A stretch of 59,945 nucleotides of DNA from an uncultured Lachnospiraceae bacterium (GTDB lineage Bacteria; Bacillota; Clostridia; Lachnospirales; Lachnospiraceae). Positions 27,075-35,008 of the stretch are shown in pieces (within the stretch, counting starts at the first letter, position 1; the number at the start of each line of letters is the position of its first letter). A model generated the notes under the pieces. That model did no database searches. It saw only the letters and a program-made list of their open reading frames with translations, and had not been told where the DNA came from. A program made the position numbers and the translations under genes. The DNA is taken from the NCBI GenBank assembly GCA_947626415.1, contig CANQSA010000014.1, positions 1-59,945 of the forward strand, in the 5' to 3' direction.

Positions 27075-29150
27075 TCATTTTTTTTCCTCTGCTGTCCTGA
27101 CATAACCGCAGTTTTCATCCGCGCACGCCAGCTTATTTCCGCGCTGCAGCATATAACCGCCGCATTTCGGACACCGTTCGCTGACCGGCTTCTGCCATGA
27201 CATAAAATCACACTCCGGATTTCCTTCACAGCCATAGTATCTTCTGCCTTTTTTCGTTTTGCGGACCACGATTTCTTTTCCGCATTTCGGACAGAGCACT
27301 CCGATCTTTTCCAGATAGGGTTTGGTATTCCTGCATTCCGGAAAGCCCGGGCAGGCTAAGAATCTGCCGTGCGGACCATATTTAATCACCATCATCCGTC
27401 CGCATTCCTCACACGGCACATTGGACACTTCATCGGCGATTTCCACCTTTTCAAGCTCTTTTTCCGCATTTTTCACAGCTTCGTCCAGATCGGGGTAAAA
27501 GTTGCTGACAACCGTTTTCCACTGCACTTCGCCTTCCGCAATCTGATCCAGCAGAGATTCCAGATTCGCGGTAAACGTGACATCGACAATCGCCGGAAAT
27601 GCAGTTTTCATGATCTGATTGACCGCTTCTCCCAATTCCGTCACATACAGATTTTTTGCTTCCTTCGTAATATATCTTCTGGTAAGCAGTGTCGTAATGG
27701 TAGCCGAGTAGGTAGACGGTCTCCCGATTCCCTGTTCTTCCATGGTCCGTACCAGCGTCGCCTCCGTAAAGTGCGCCGGCGGCTGGGTAAAATGCTGTTT
27801 TGCCTCTTCCCTGATATAGGTCAGAGCAGTATCTTCCGTCAATGCTGTAATCAGTCCGTTGGTCTTTTCTTTCGTTTCCTCACTGTCTGAGTAGACAGAA
27901 AGATATCCGTCAAATAATACACGGGAAGTCGCCGTATGAAAGCGGTAATCTCCCGCTTGGATCTCCACGGAAACCGTCTCATAAGAAGCGTCCTGCATCT
28001 GGCTGGCTACAAACCGTTTCCAGATCAGCTGATAAAGACGGAACTGATCTCTGGTCAGATCATCTTTGATCAGTTCAGGGCGCAGGGTAACGTCCGTTGG
28101 GCGGATTGCTTCGTGCGCATCCTGCACATTCTGCCTGTTATTCTGCCGAACTGATTTAGTTCCTACATACTCCGCGCCGTAATTTTCCTCGATAAACTGC
28201 CTGGCCATCGTCTGTGCATCATCCGAGATCCGGGTGGAATCCGTACGCAGATAACTGATCAGACCGACAGTCCCTCTTCCTTTAATATCAATTCCCTCAT
28301 ACAGCATCTGCGCCTGCCGCATCGTTTTCTGAGTAGAAAAATTCAATGTTCCAGCGGCTTCCTGCTGTAAAGTACTGGTAGTAAACGGCAGCGGCGTTTT
28401 TTTGGTCCGCTCGCTCTTTTTGATTTTCCGGATCGTATATGGCTGATCCTTGATCGCATACAGGACCGCATCCAGTTCTTCCCGCTTATGGATCTCCAGC
28501 TTACCGTTTTTATCTCCGTAAAATTTGGCAGTCAACGGCTTTTTCTCGCCTTCCGCCTGCAGCATTACTTCCAGAGTCCAGTATTCCTCCGGAATAAAGG
28601 CATTGATCTCGTCTTCTCTGTCGCAGATGATACGCAGCGCGACCGACTGTACACGGCCGGCACTTAATCCGCGCTTGATCTTCTGCCATAAAAGCGGACT
28701 GATGCTGTAACCTACCATACGGTCCAGCATTCTTCTGGTCTGCTGCGCGTCCACCAGGTCCATATCGATATCCCTGGGCGCTTTCAAAGACTCTTTCACA
28801 GCATTTTTGGTGATCTCATTAAAGGAGATCCGCTTCATCTTCTTCGCATCGAGCTTCAACGCGATCGAAAGATGCCAGGAAATGGCTTCGCCTTCCCGGT
28901 CCGGGTCTGTCGCCAGATAAACTTTATCCGCCTTCTTGACCTCTTTGCGCAACTCCGCCAGTTTATCTCCTTTCCCACGGATCGTAATATATTTGGGCTC
29001 GTAATTGTGCTCTACATCAATTCCCAGCTGACTTTTCGGCAGATCCCGGACATGTCCGTTGGATGCTACCACCTCATAATTCGCTCCCAAAAATTTCTTG
29101 ATCGTTTTTATCTTATTCGGTGATTCCACAATTACCAGATACTTTGCCAC
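27075..29150 (-). CDS. topA: DNA topoisomerase I
   Basis: The type IA enzyme relaxes negative supercoils. Its 691 residues show the TOPRIM motif TDPDREGE at 81-88, the catalytic Tyr300 in GLISYLRTDSTRI, and three C-terminal zinc ribbons (CEEC...CPGFPEC, CPKC...CEGNPEC, CPKC...CADENC). The start is GTG with AAGGAGG upstream. It has its own promoter and terminator and lies downstream of dprA on the same strand. Confidence 0.97.
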   Translation of the reverse strand: MAKYLVIVESPNKIKTIKKFLGANYEVVASNGHVRDLPKSQLGIDVEHNYEPKYITIRGKGDKLAELRKEVKKADKVYLATDPDREGEAISWHLSIALKLDAKKMKRISFNEITKNAVKESLKAPRDIDMDLVDAQQTRRMLDRMVGYSISPLLWQKIKRGLSAGRVQSVALRIICDREDEINAFIPEEYWTLEVMLQAEGEKKPLTAKFYGDKNGKLEIHKREELDAVLYAIKDQPYTIRKIKKSERTKKTPLPFTTSTLQQEAAGTLNFSTQKTMRQAQMLYEGIDIKGRGTVGLISYLRTDSTRISDDAQTMARQFIEENYGAEYVGTKSVRQNNRQNVQDAHEAIRPTDVTLRPELIKDDLTRDQFRLYQLIWKRFVASQMQDASYETVSVEIQAGDYRFHTATSRVLFDGYLSVYSDSEETKEKTNGLITALTEDTALTYIREEAKQHFTQPPAHFTEATLVRTMEEQGIGRPSTYSATITTLLTRRYITKEAKNLYVTELGEAVNQIMKTAFPAIVDVTFTANLESLLDQIAEGEVQWKTVVSNFYPDLDEAVKNAEKELEKVEIADEVSNVPCEECGRMMVIKYGPHGRFLACPGFPECRNTKPYLEKIGVLCPKCGKEIVVRKTKKGRRYYGCEGNPECDFMSWQKPVSERCPKCGGYMLQRGNKLACADENCGYVRTAEEKK

Positions 29151-29217
29151 GAATTTACCCTCCTTGCCGGATATGCCGGATATGCCCTATAAGACCGCAT
29201 AAAATTTACAATTTCCA

Positions 29218-29246
29218 AATATACACTACTTCCTTTTATTTTTCAA
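29218..29246 (-). promoter_or_regulatory. topA promoter
   Basis: TTGAAA (29246-29241) and TATATT (29223-29218) are 17 bases apart. The leader of about 60 bases contains a tandem repeat of GGCATATCC. Confidence 0.75.
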
Positions 29247-29289
29247 GCCTTTTTTGCAACCTTTTAAACCCTTTGCCGGCAGCCACTCC

Positions 29290-30369
29290 TTATATTCTGA
29301 CGTAACACCCCTTTCCAAGTTCCCGGATCTGCCCGCTCATCTGCAGTTCCAGCAGCAGCGGAAACATCTGCTCCGGGCTTATCCCCATCTGCTCCCGCAG
29401 GGCGTCAAAACTCTGCGGAATATCTTTGATTAAATTATATAACTGCGTCAGATATTTATTCGTTCCAAATTCCGGAACGGTCTGAACCTGTCCGCTTCGA
29501 CAGTTCGTTCCAAACGCACGCAAAAGATCCGCCGGCGCCGTTAGGATCCCAGCTCCGTTTTGAATCAGCCGGTTGCATCCCGCGTTTAAAGCATCTCCGA
29601 TCCGGCCCGGCACTGCATATACATCTTTTCCCTGTTCCAGCGCAAACTCTACCGTGATCAGAGATCCGCTTTTTTCCCTCGCCTCCACTACTACAACCGC
29701 GTCCGACAAGCCGCTGATGATCCGGTTTCTCTGCGGAAACAGAATGGGAAGCGGCGGCGTACCGGGCGGATATTCCGTCAGAAGCCCGCCGTGTTCACAG
29801 ATTCTGTCATATAATTCCCGATTTTCTTTCGGATAACAAATGTCAATTCCGCATCCCAGTACCGCCCAGGTCTTCCCTTTGCCGGAAAGCGCGCCCAGAT
29901 GCGCGCAGGTATCGATTCCGCGGGCCATGCCGCTGATAATCCCGATTCCTGCCGCTGCTGCCTGTCTGCCGATCTCCTTTGCCACATTTCTTCCGTAATT
30001 GGAACAGGTTCTGGAACCCACGATCCCTGCCGCTGCCTGCCTGTCCGGCGGAACCTCGCCCCGCACATACAGGCTGTAAGGATAGTCGGATAAATATTTT
30101 AACCGTGTCGGATAAGCCGGATGCTCCGGATATAAAAATTCAATTCCCTTTTTCTGCAGCTGTTCCTTTTCTTCCAGATATTTTTTCTCTTTTTTCCTCT
30201 GCCAAAGCCGCTCTTTTTCTTCCGGATTTAAAATCCCATCGACAAAAAATCTCTTTTTCTCCAGCTGAAAAAAGTTTCTGACTGTCCCGTAATGTTCTGT
30301 GATCTTCCGTATCTTCTGCCTGCTGACGCCGCTGCCGCACAGCCATAACCAGTAATCCTTTTTCTCCAT
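29290..30369 (-). CDS. dprA: DNA processing protein DprA
   Basis: The 359-residue protein has an N-terminal SAM-like/HhH region, the Rossmann DprA core with GIVGSRTCSNYG, ISGMARGIDTCAH and AVLGCGIDICYPKENR, and a C-terminal winged-helix (DML1-like) domain. It loads RecA on incoming single-stranded DNA in transformable bacteria, and it is widespread in Clostridia whose competence is unproven. Its ATG follows the yifB stop by a few bases. Confidence 0.95.
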   Translation of the reverse strand: MEKKDYWLWLCGSGVSRQKIRKITEHYGTVRNFFQLEKKRFFVDGILNPEEKERLWQRKKEKKYLEEKEQLQKKGIEFLYPEHPAYPTRLKYLSDYPYSLYVRGEVPPDRQAAAGIVGSRTCSNYGRNVAKEIGRQAAAAGIGIISGMARGIDTCAHLGALSGKGKTWAVLGCGIDICYPKENRELYDRICEHGGLLTEYPPGTPPLPILFPQRNRIISGLSDAVVVVEAREKSGSLITVEFALEQGKDVYAVPGRIGDALNAGCNRLIQNGAGILTAPADLLRAFGTNCRSGQVQTVPEFGTNKYLTQLYNLIKDIPQSFDALREQMGISPEQMFPLLLELQMSGQIRELGKGCYVRI

Positions 30370-30372
30370 ACA

Positions 30373-31917
30373 TTACCCCGTTTCCGCCGTCAGGCTCTGC
30401 AAATCTGACGCCCGATAGCTGATTGCCTCCGCTATATGTGTGCTGTCGATCTGTTCCGTCCCGCTTAGATCCGCAACGGTCCTTGCTGTTTTCATTACCT
30501 TATAATACCCTCTGGCACTGAATTCCAGATGTCTTGCTGCCTGGGAAAGCAGCCGCTTTGCTTCTCCGGTCATCCGGCAGTAACGCTCCGCCTGACTGCC
30601 CTGCAGCTGTCCGTTAAACAGGATCCCTGTATCTCGATAGCGTTCCTGCTGCAGCTGCCAGGCTGCCCGGACCTGTTCCCGCATTTCTGCAGAGTTCTCA
30701 CCGGTCTGTCTGTTCTCCAGCTGCTCTATCTCCGCTTTGGGTACATAAACTGCCAGATCGATCCGATCCAGCAGCGGACCACTGATGCGCTGCAGATACC
30801 GCCTTACTTCCTGTTCCGGGCACCGGCAGCGGTTTCGATCCGGATAATAACCGCATTTACAGGGATTCATCGCAGCTGCCAGCATAAAATCCGCAGGGAA
30901 CACATATCTTCTGTCTAACCTGCTGATACAGATTTCTTTCGCTTCCATCGGCTGTCGCAGCAGTTCCAAAATATGGGCTGGAAATTCCCCGTACTCATCC
31001 AAGAACAACACGCCTGTATGTGCCAGAGTAATTTCTCCCGGCTTCGGATATCGGCCACCGCCGATCAATGCCTGTTTTGTGATACTGTGATGCACTTCCC
31101 TAAATGGACGTTTCCATATAAATGCATCCTGTTCCAACATCCCGGCTGCGCTGTAAATCCCGGAAATTTCTTTGCATTCCCTGACAGTCAGCTGCGGCAG
31201 TATACCGGGAATCCGCTTTGCCGCCATTGTCTTGCCGGCTCCCGGCGGACCGATCAGCAGCAGATTATGCCGGCCGGCCACAGCTGTCTTGACCGCCCGT
31301 TTCATAGAGGCCTGTCCGATAATCTGTGAGAAATCCAATCCGTCTCCCCGATCCGTTCGATCTCTGAGCCAGTCTTCCAAATGAACAGCCGGTTCGGCAT
31401 TATAGGCTTCCCCATTTAAAATAGAAACGACTTCGCGCAGCGTCCGAACCCCGATTACTTCCGTCTGCTCCGCCACACTTGCCTCATATTGGTTCTCTTT
31501 GGATAAAAAAAAGCGGCAGCAATGCACGCTCTCCGCCTTTTGAACCATACGAAGGACGCCGTTGCAGGCGCGAACGGTTCCTTCCAGGCCCAACTCTCCC
31601 GCAAATACCGCATTCTCTGCCAGATGCCTCGACACGATCCCCAATCCGCATAAAATTCCTGCCGCGATCGGCAGATCCAATCCGGTTCCTTTTTTCGGAA
31701 TATCTCCCGGCGACAGGTTCACGGTAATCCGCTTCGCGGGCAGAGCATATCCGCTGTTTTTGATCGCCGCTCTGACCCGTTCCTTTGCTTCCCGTACTTC
31801 AGAAGCGGGCAGTCCTACCATCTCAAAGGCAGGCAGTCCGTTCCCGATGTCCACTTCTACATCGACAACTTCCGCTTCGATCCCCAATACAACCATTCCT
31901 TTTAAACAACAATACAA
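30373..31917 (-). CDS. comM: YifB/ComM-type AAA+ ATPase (Mg-chelatase-like)
   Basis: The 514-residue protein joins an N-terminal Lon-like ChlI domain (EVDIGNGLPAFEMVGLP), a AAA+ domain with Walker A GPPGAGKTMAAKRIPG, and a C-terminal Mg_chelatase_C domain. ComM in Gram-negatives is a branch-migration helicase for transformation; the role in Clostridia is less sure. The best start is TTG 31917, with AGAGG seven bases upstream; an ATG 21 bases later has its Shine-Dalgarno sequence directly abutting. It forms an operon with dprA. Confidence 0.92.
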   Translation of the reverse strand: MYCCLKGMVVLGIEAEVVDVEVDIGNGLPAFEMVGLPASEVREAKERVRAAIKNSGYALPAKRITVNLSPGDIPKKGTGLDLPIAAGILCGLGIVSRHLAENAVFAGELGLEGTVRACNGVLRMVQKAESVHCCRFFLSKENQYEASVAEQTEVIGVRTLREVVSILNGEAYNAEPAVHLEDWLRDRTDRGDGLDFSQIIGQASMKRAVKTAVAGRHNLLLIGPPGAGKTMAAKRIPGILPQLTVRECKEISGIYSAAGMLEQDAFIWKRPFREVHHSITKQALIGGGRYPKPGEITLAHTGVLFLDEYGEFPAHILELLRQPMEAKEICISRLDRRYVFPADFMLAAAMNPCKCGYYPDRNRCRCPEQEVRRYLQRISGPLLDRIDLAVYVPKAEIEQLENRQTGENSAEMREQVRAAWQLQQERYRDTGILFNGQLQGSQAERYCRMTGEAKRLLSQAARHLEFSARGYYKVMKTARTVADLSGTEQIDSTHIAEAISYRASDLQSLTAETG

Positions 31918-31950
31918 TTATATTCCTCTTTTCTTCTGTGTTTGTATCTC

Positions 31951-31979
31951 ATATTATCAAATAATTCTCTTTTTGTCAA
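31951..31979 (-). promoter_or_regulatory. comM-dprA promoter
   Basis: TTGACA (31979-31974) and TAATAT (31956-31951) are 17 bases apart, with TGA before the -10. It lies right after the sigK stop. Confidence 0.75.
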
Positions 31980-31984
31980 TTATA

Positions 31985-32680
31985 TTATCTATTGTTTTTT
32001 TGATACCAGTTTCTCAGTTTTTGCAAAGCTTTTTTTTCAATCCTGGATACATAGCTTCGGCTGATCTGAAGCCGTTGGGCCAGTTCCCGCTGCGTTACCG
32101 GCTCGTTTCCGTAAAGTCCGTAGCGCATGATCAGAATTTCCCGTTCCCGGGGCGTTAAATATTCCCGTAATGCCTGCATGACCCACAGGGTTTTCTGTGA
32201 CCGGTCGCACCGCTCCACTACATCCAATTCCTCTCCCTCGATCACATCTACCAGCCGAATGACATTTCCTTCTTTGTCCGTACCGATCGGTTCATAGAGT
32301 GAAACATCCTTTGCATGTTTTTTATCGCTTCTCAGCATCATTAACAGTTCATTTTCAATGCATCGGGCCGCATAAGTTCCCAGTTTACTGGATTTTTCCG
32401 GATTAAACGTATCCACCGCCTTGATCAGGCCGATTGTTCCGATTGAGATCAGATCGTCCAGATCCCGGTCTGACAGCGCATATTTTTTGATAATATGGGT
32501 AACCAGACGCAGATTCCGTTCGATCAATACATTTCTTGCCCCTTGATCCCCCTGTTTTAAACGCTCCAAATATGTTTTCTCTTCAGCCTGTGTTAATGGT
32601 TTTGAAAATGTCCGCAAAAAAGCCACCTGAGAAACTATATTTCTATAGTTTATGCCCAGACGGCTTGTGTCGTTCGCCAA
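31985..32680 (-). CDS. sigK: Late mother-cell sporulation sigma factor, SigK-like
   Basis: The 231-residue protein has sigma region 2 (RNVLIERNLRLVTHIIKKY, DLISIGTIGLIKAVDTFNPEK, TYAARCIENELLMMLR) and region 4 with ISRSYVSRIEKKALQKLRNW. These match SigK of Bacillus closely, including DVSLYEPIGTDKEGN. The gene is in one piece, so there is no skin element here. The N-terminus (MANDTSRLGINYRNIV) lacks the hydrophobic pro-peptide of the Bacillus form, so activation by SpoIVFB-type cleavage seems unlikely. The start is TTG with AAAGGA eight bases upstream. SigE is the main alternative name, but its family has a longer pro-region. Confidence 0.88.
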   Translation of the reverse strand: MANDTSRLGINYRNIVSQVAFLRTFSKPLTQAEEKTYLERLKQGDQGARNVLIERNLRLVTHIIKKYALSDRDLDDLISIGTIGLIKAVDTFNPEKSSKLGTYAARCIENELLMMLRSDKKHAKDVSLYEPIGTDKEGNVIRLVDVIEGEELDVVERCDRSQKTLWVMQALREYLTPREREILIMRYGLYGNEPVTQRELAQRLQISRSYVSRIEKKALQKLRNWYQKNNR

Positions 32681-32695
32681 AGTGCGAGTCCTTTT

Positions 32696-33922
32696 TCAGT
32701 TTTCCCTGCGCCGCAGAATATCGTATTTCCGCACGTCTGCCTCCAGATCCACATATAATTCCTGCTTTGGATGCGGAGCGCTTTCCATCTCATTTCCGTC
32801 CTGATCCGTGATCTTTCGGACCCGGACTTTCAGATTCGTGCCGTCCGGCTGCATAATTTCAATTTCTTCTCCGACGAAAAATTTATTCCGCTGTTCAATC
32901 TTCCAGAGGCCCTGTTCATTCTGCCCCAGGATCATTCCCAGATAGGTATAGCCCTTTACATACGTACTGTTCTCATAAATCTGGGTCTCTTCATTTGGTC
33001 TGCCGAAAAAGAAGCCCGTTGTATAAAGCCTGTGCGTACACCTGGTAACCTCTTCCTCATAATAGGGGATTCGGCTCCGATACCGCTCAGAATCCGCAAA
33101 CCAGTCGTCAATCGCAAGCCGATACGCTCTTGCCACGGTAGCCACATACAGCGCGGTCTTCATCCTGCCTTCGACCTTAAAACTGTCGATTCCCGCTTCT
33201 ATCAGTTCCGGAATATGGCCGATCATGCATAAATCCCGGGAATTAAATAAGAAAGTCCCCCTGTCATTTTCATAAACCGGCATATATTCTCCGGGTCTTG
33301 ATTCTTCCATCACATAGTATTTCCAGCGGCACGGATGGGTACAAGCCCCCTGATTGGCGTCCCGTCCCGCCAGAAAGCTGCTGAGCAGACATCTGCCGGA
33401 ATAGGAAATACACATAGCGCCGTGTACAAAAGTCTCAATCTCCAGATCTGCCGGGATCTGCCGGCGGATCTCCCGGATCTCCTCCAGAGACAATTCTCTC
33501 GCGGTCACGACCCGTTTCGCACCCAGACTGTACCAGAATAAAAACGTGCCGTAATTTGTATTGTTCGCCTGTGTGCTGATATGGATCTCCACTTCCGGAA
33601 TGACTTCCTTCGCGATCTGAAAGACTGCCGGGTCCGAAATGATCAGAGCGTCCGGTCTCAGTTCCTTCAGTTCCGCAAAATACTGCCGGACCCCTTCCAG
33701 ATCCGCGTTATGCGCCAGGATATTAGCCGTTACATAGACTTTTACGTTTCGTTCATGGGCAAATCGGATTCCCTCTGCCATCTCTTCCGGAGAAAAATTC
33801 TTCGCCTTTGCCCGCAGTCCAAACGCCTCTCCGCCGATATAAACCGCATCGGCTCCAAATACGACCGCCGTTTTCAAAACCTCCAGACTGCTCGCCGGGA
33901 TCAATAACTCTGGTTTTTTCAT
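32696..33922 (-). CDS. Peptidase U32-family tRNA hydroxylation protein (TrhP-like)
   Basis: The 408-residue protein has the U32 core with FGADAVYIGGEAFGLRAKAKNF near residue 24 and the cysteines in HGAMCISYSGRCLLSS, GACTHPCRWKY and later. It matches YrrO/TrhP proteins, which make 5-hydroxyuridine at tRNA position 34 using prephenate. Its start overlaps the stop of the trmR-like gene by four bases. That gene is the methylase for the next step, which supports the assignment over a true peptidase role. In Bacillus two proteins (YrrN, YrrO) do this; here one gene is present. Confidence 0.87.
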   Translation of the reverse strand: MKKPELLIPASSLEVLKTAVVFGADAVYIGGEAFGLRAKAKNFSPEEMAEGIRFAHERNVKVYVTANILAHNADLEGVRQYFAELKELRPDALIISDPAVFQIAKEVIPEVEIHISTQANNTNYGTFLFWYSLGAKRVVTARELSLEEIREIRRQIPADLEIETFVHGAMCISYSGRCLLSSFLAGRDANQGACTHPCRWKYYVMEESRPGEYMPVYENDRGTFLFNSRDLCMIGHIPELIEAGIDSFKVEGRMKTALYVATVARAYRLAIDDWFADSERYRSRIPYYEEEVTRCTHRLYTTGFFFGRPNEETQIYENSTYVKGYTYLGMILGQNEQGLWKIEQRNKFFVGEEIEIMQPDGTNLKVRVRKITDQDGNEMESAPHPKQELYVDLEADVRKYDILRRREN

Positions 33923-34599
33923 ATCTGTTCTTGTCCTTTCTCCGTATCCGGGCCGGCCGGCCGCCTGACGCTTACGGCAGCACCGTCTCCGATCGGTACA
34001 ATGCTCGTTTCCAGAACAGGATGATGCTTCAGCAGATACAGGTACTCCCGCATCCGGCTGTGGATTGTACGGTTCCGCCTCGTAACGGTATAACGGGATT
34101 CGATCAGGTCTCCCTCCTGCAGAACATTATCCGAGATCAATACGCCGCCTTCCGGCATCAGCCGCAGGATCTCGGGCAGGAAATGAAGATACTGTCCCTT
34201 TGCCGCATCCATAAAAATAAAATCGAAGGTGCCTTCCAGTTCCGGAAGCACCTTCATCGCATCTCCCTCTATCAGGGTAATCCGCGTATCCATTCCTGCC
34301 CGCCGGATATTTTCTCTGGCAGCGGGAATGCGTTTTTCATAATTCTCTATCGTGATGATCTCACAATCAGCAGGCATTGCCTGCGCCATGATCAGAGCGG
34401 AATAACCGATCGCCGTTCCGACCTCCAGAATCCGTCTGGGCGCCGAAATCCGGATCATTACCTGCAAAAAGCTCTCCATTTCTTTTCGGATGATCGGGAC
34501 ATGATGCACGGCGGCATATTGTTCCATTTCCGATAAAAGCGGCGTATTCGCCTGCTCCAGCGAATGGAGAAACGTCACAATCCTGTCATTTACAATCAT
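33919..34599 (-). CDS. trmR: tRNA 5-hydroxyuridine methyltransferase (TrmR-like)
   Basis: The 226-residue class I O-methyltransferase (family 3) has ILEVGTAIGYSALIMAQ near residue 58 and FDFIFMDAAKGQYLHFL near 126, the metal and SAM sites. YrrM/TrmR methylates ho5U34 to mo5U34. It sits between mltG-like and trhP-like genes with ATGA overlaps on both sides, the same order as yrrL-yrrM-yrrN-yrrO of Bacillus. That context separates it from catechol-type methyltransferases. Confidence 0.88.
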   Translation of the reverse strand: MIVNDRIVTFLHSLEQANTPLLSEMEQYAAVHHVPIIRKEMESFLQVMIRISAPRRILEVGTAIGYSALIMAQAMPADCEIITIENYEKRIPAARENIRRAGMDTRITLIEGDAMKVLPELEGTFDFIFMDAAKGQYLHFLPEILRLMPEGGVLISDNVLQEGDLIESRYTVTRRNRTIHSRMREYLYLLKHHPVLETSIVPIGDGAAVSVRRPAGPDTEKGQEQI

Positions 34600-34985
34600 T
34601 CTTCCTGCTCCTCAGTCTCCGGTCCGGTTTTCAGCATTTCAATGATCTGTTCCGCATTCTGAGATGTATTAAACGTATAATCTCCGGGGACGATGTCCAT
34701 ATCATCCAGTTCATAAATAAACGCCTGCAGCCGGAAAATAAAAGAATCGCCGATCACGCCATAGCTTTCTAAAATTCCGCCTACCTCTTTGGCACTGGAA
34801 TCTTCAGGGATCGTCAGGTAGATATCCGTTCCAGGCGCCTGCTCCACTCCGCTGACAGAAAAGACACGCTGTCCGTACCGGTACGCCATCATCGCTAAAA
34901 CAATCAGTACAACGGCAAATATCGCATAAATTACGATCTTTACCAAATTTTTTGTAAATGCTTCCGACGCTTTTCTGATGTTCAT
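34596..34985 (-). CDS. MltG-like membrane protein without catalytic domain
   Basis: The 129-residue protein has a cytoplasmic start, one membrane helix (about 15-34) and an extracellular LysM-like domain with IPEDSSAKEVGGILESYGVIGDSFIF and GDYTFNTSQNAEQIIEML. This corresponds to the first part of MltG/YceG, a membrane-bound lytic transglycosylase of about 350 residues. The catalytic YceG domain with its glutamate is missing. The gene stands where mltG (yrrL) stands in Bacillus, so it looks like a shortened relative that cannot cut glycan by itself. It could regulate or bind peptidoglycan. Confidence 0.75.
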   Translation of the reverse strand: MNIRKASEAFTKNLVKIVIYAIFAVVLIVLAMMAYRYGQRVFSVSGVEQAPGTDIYLTIPEDSSAKEVGGILESYGVIGDSFIFRLQAFIYELDDMDIVPGDYTFNTSQNAEQIIEMLKTGPETEEQEE

Positions 34986-35008
34986 GATTTACTCCAATCT
35001 GTATCTTT

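Noticed and set aside
31985-32680. Skin-type element splitting sigK
   Set aside because: The reading frame covers all sigma regions in one piece.
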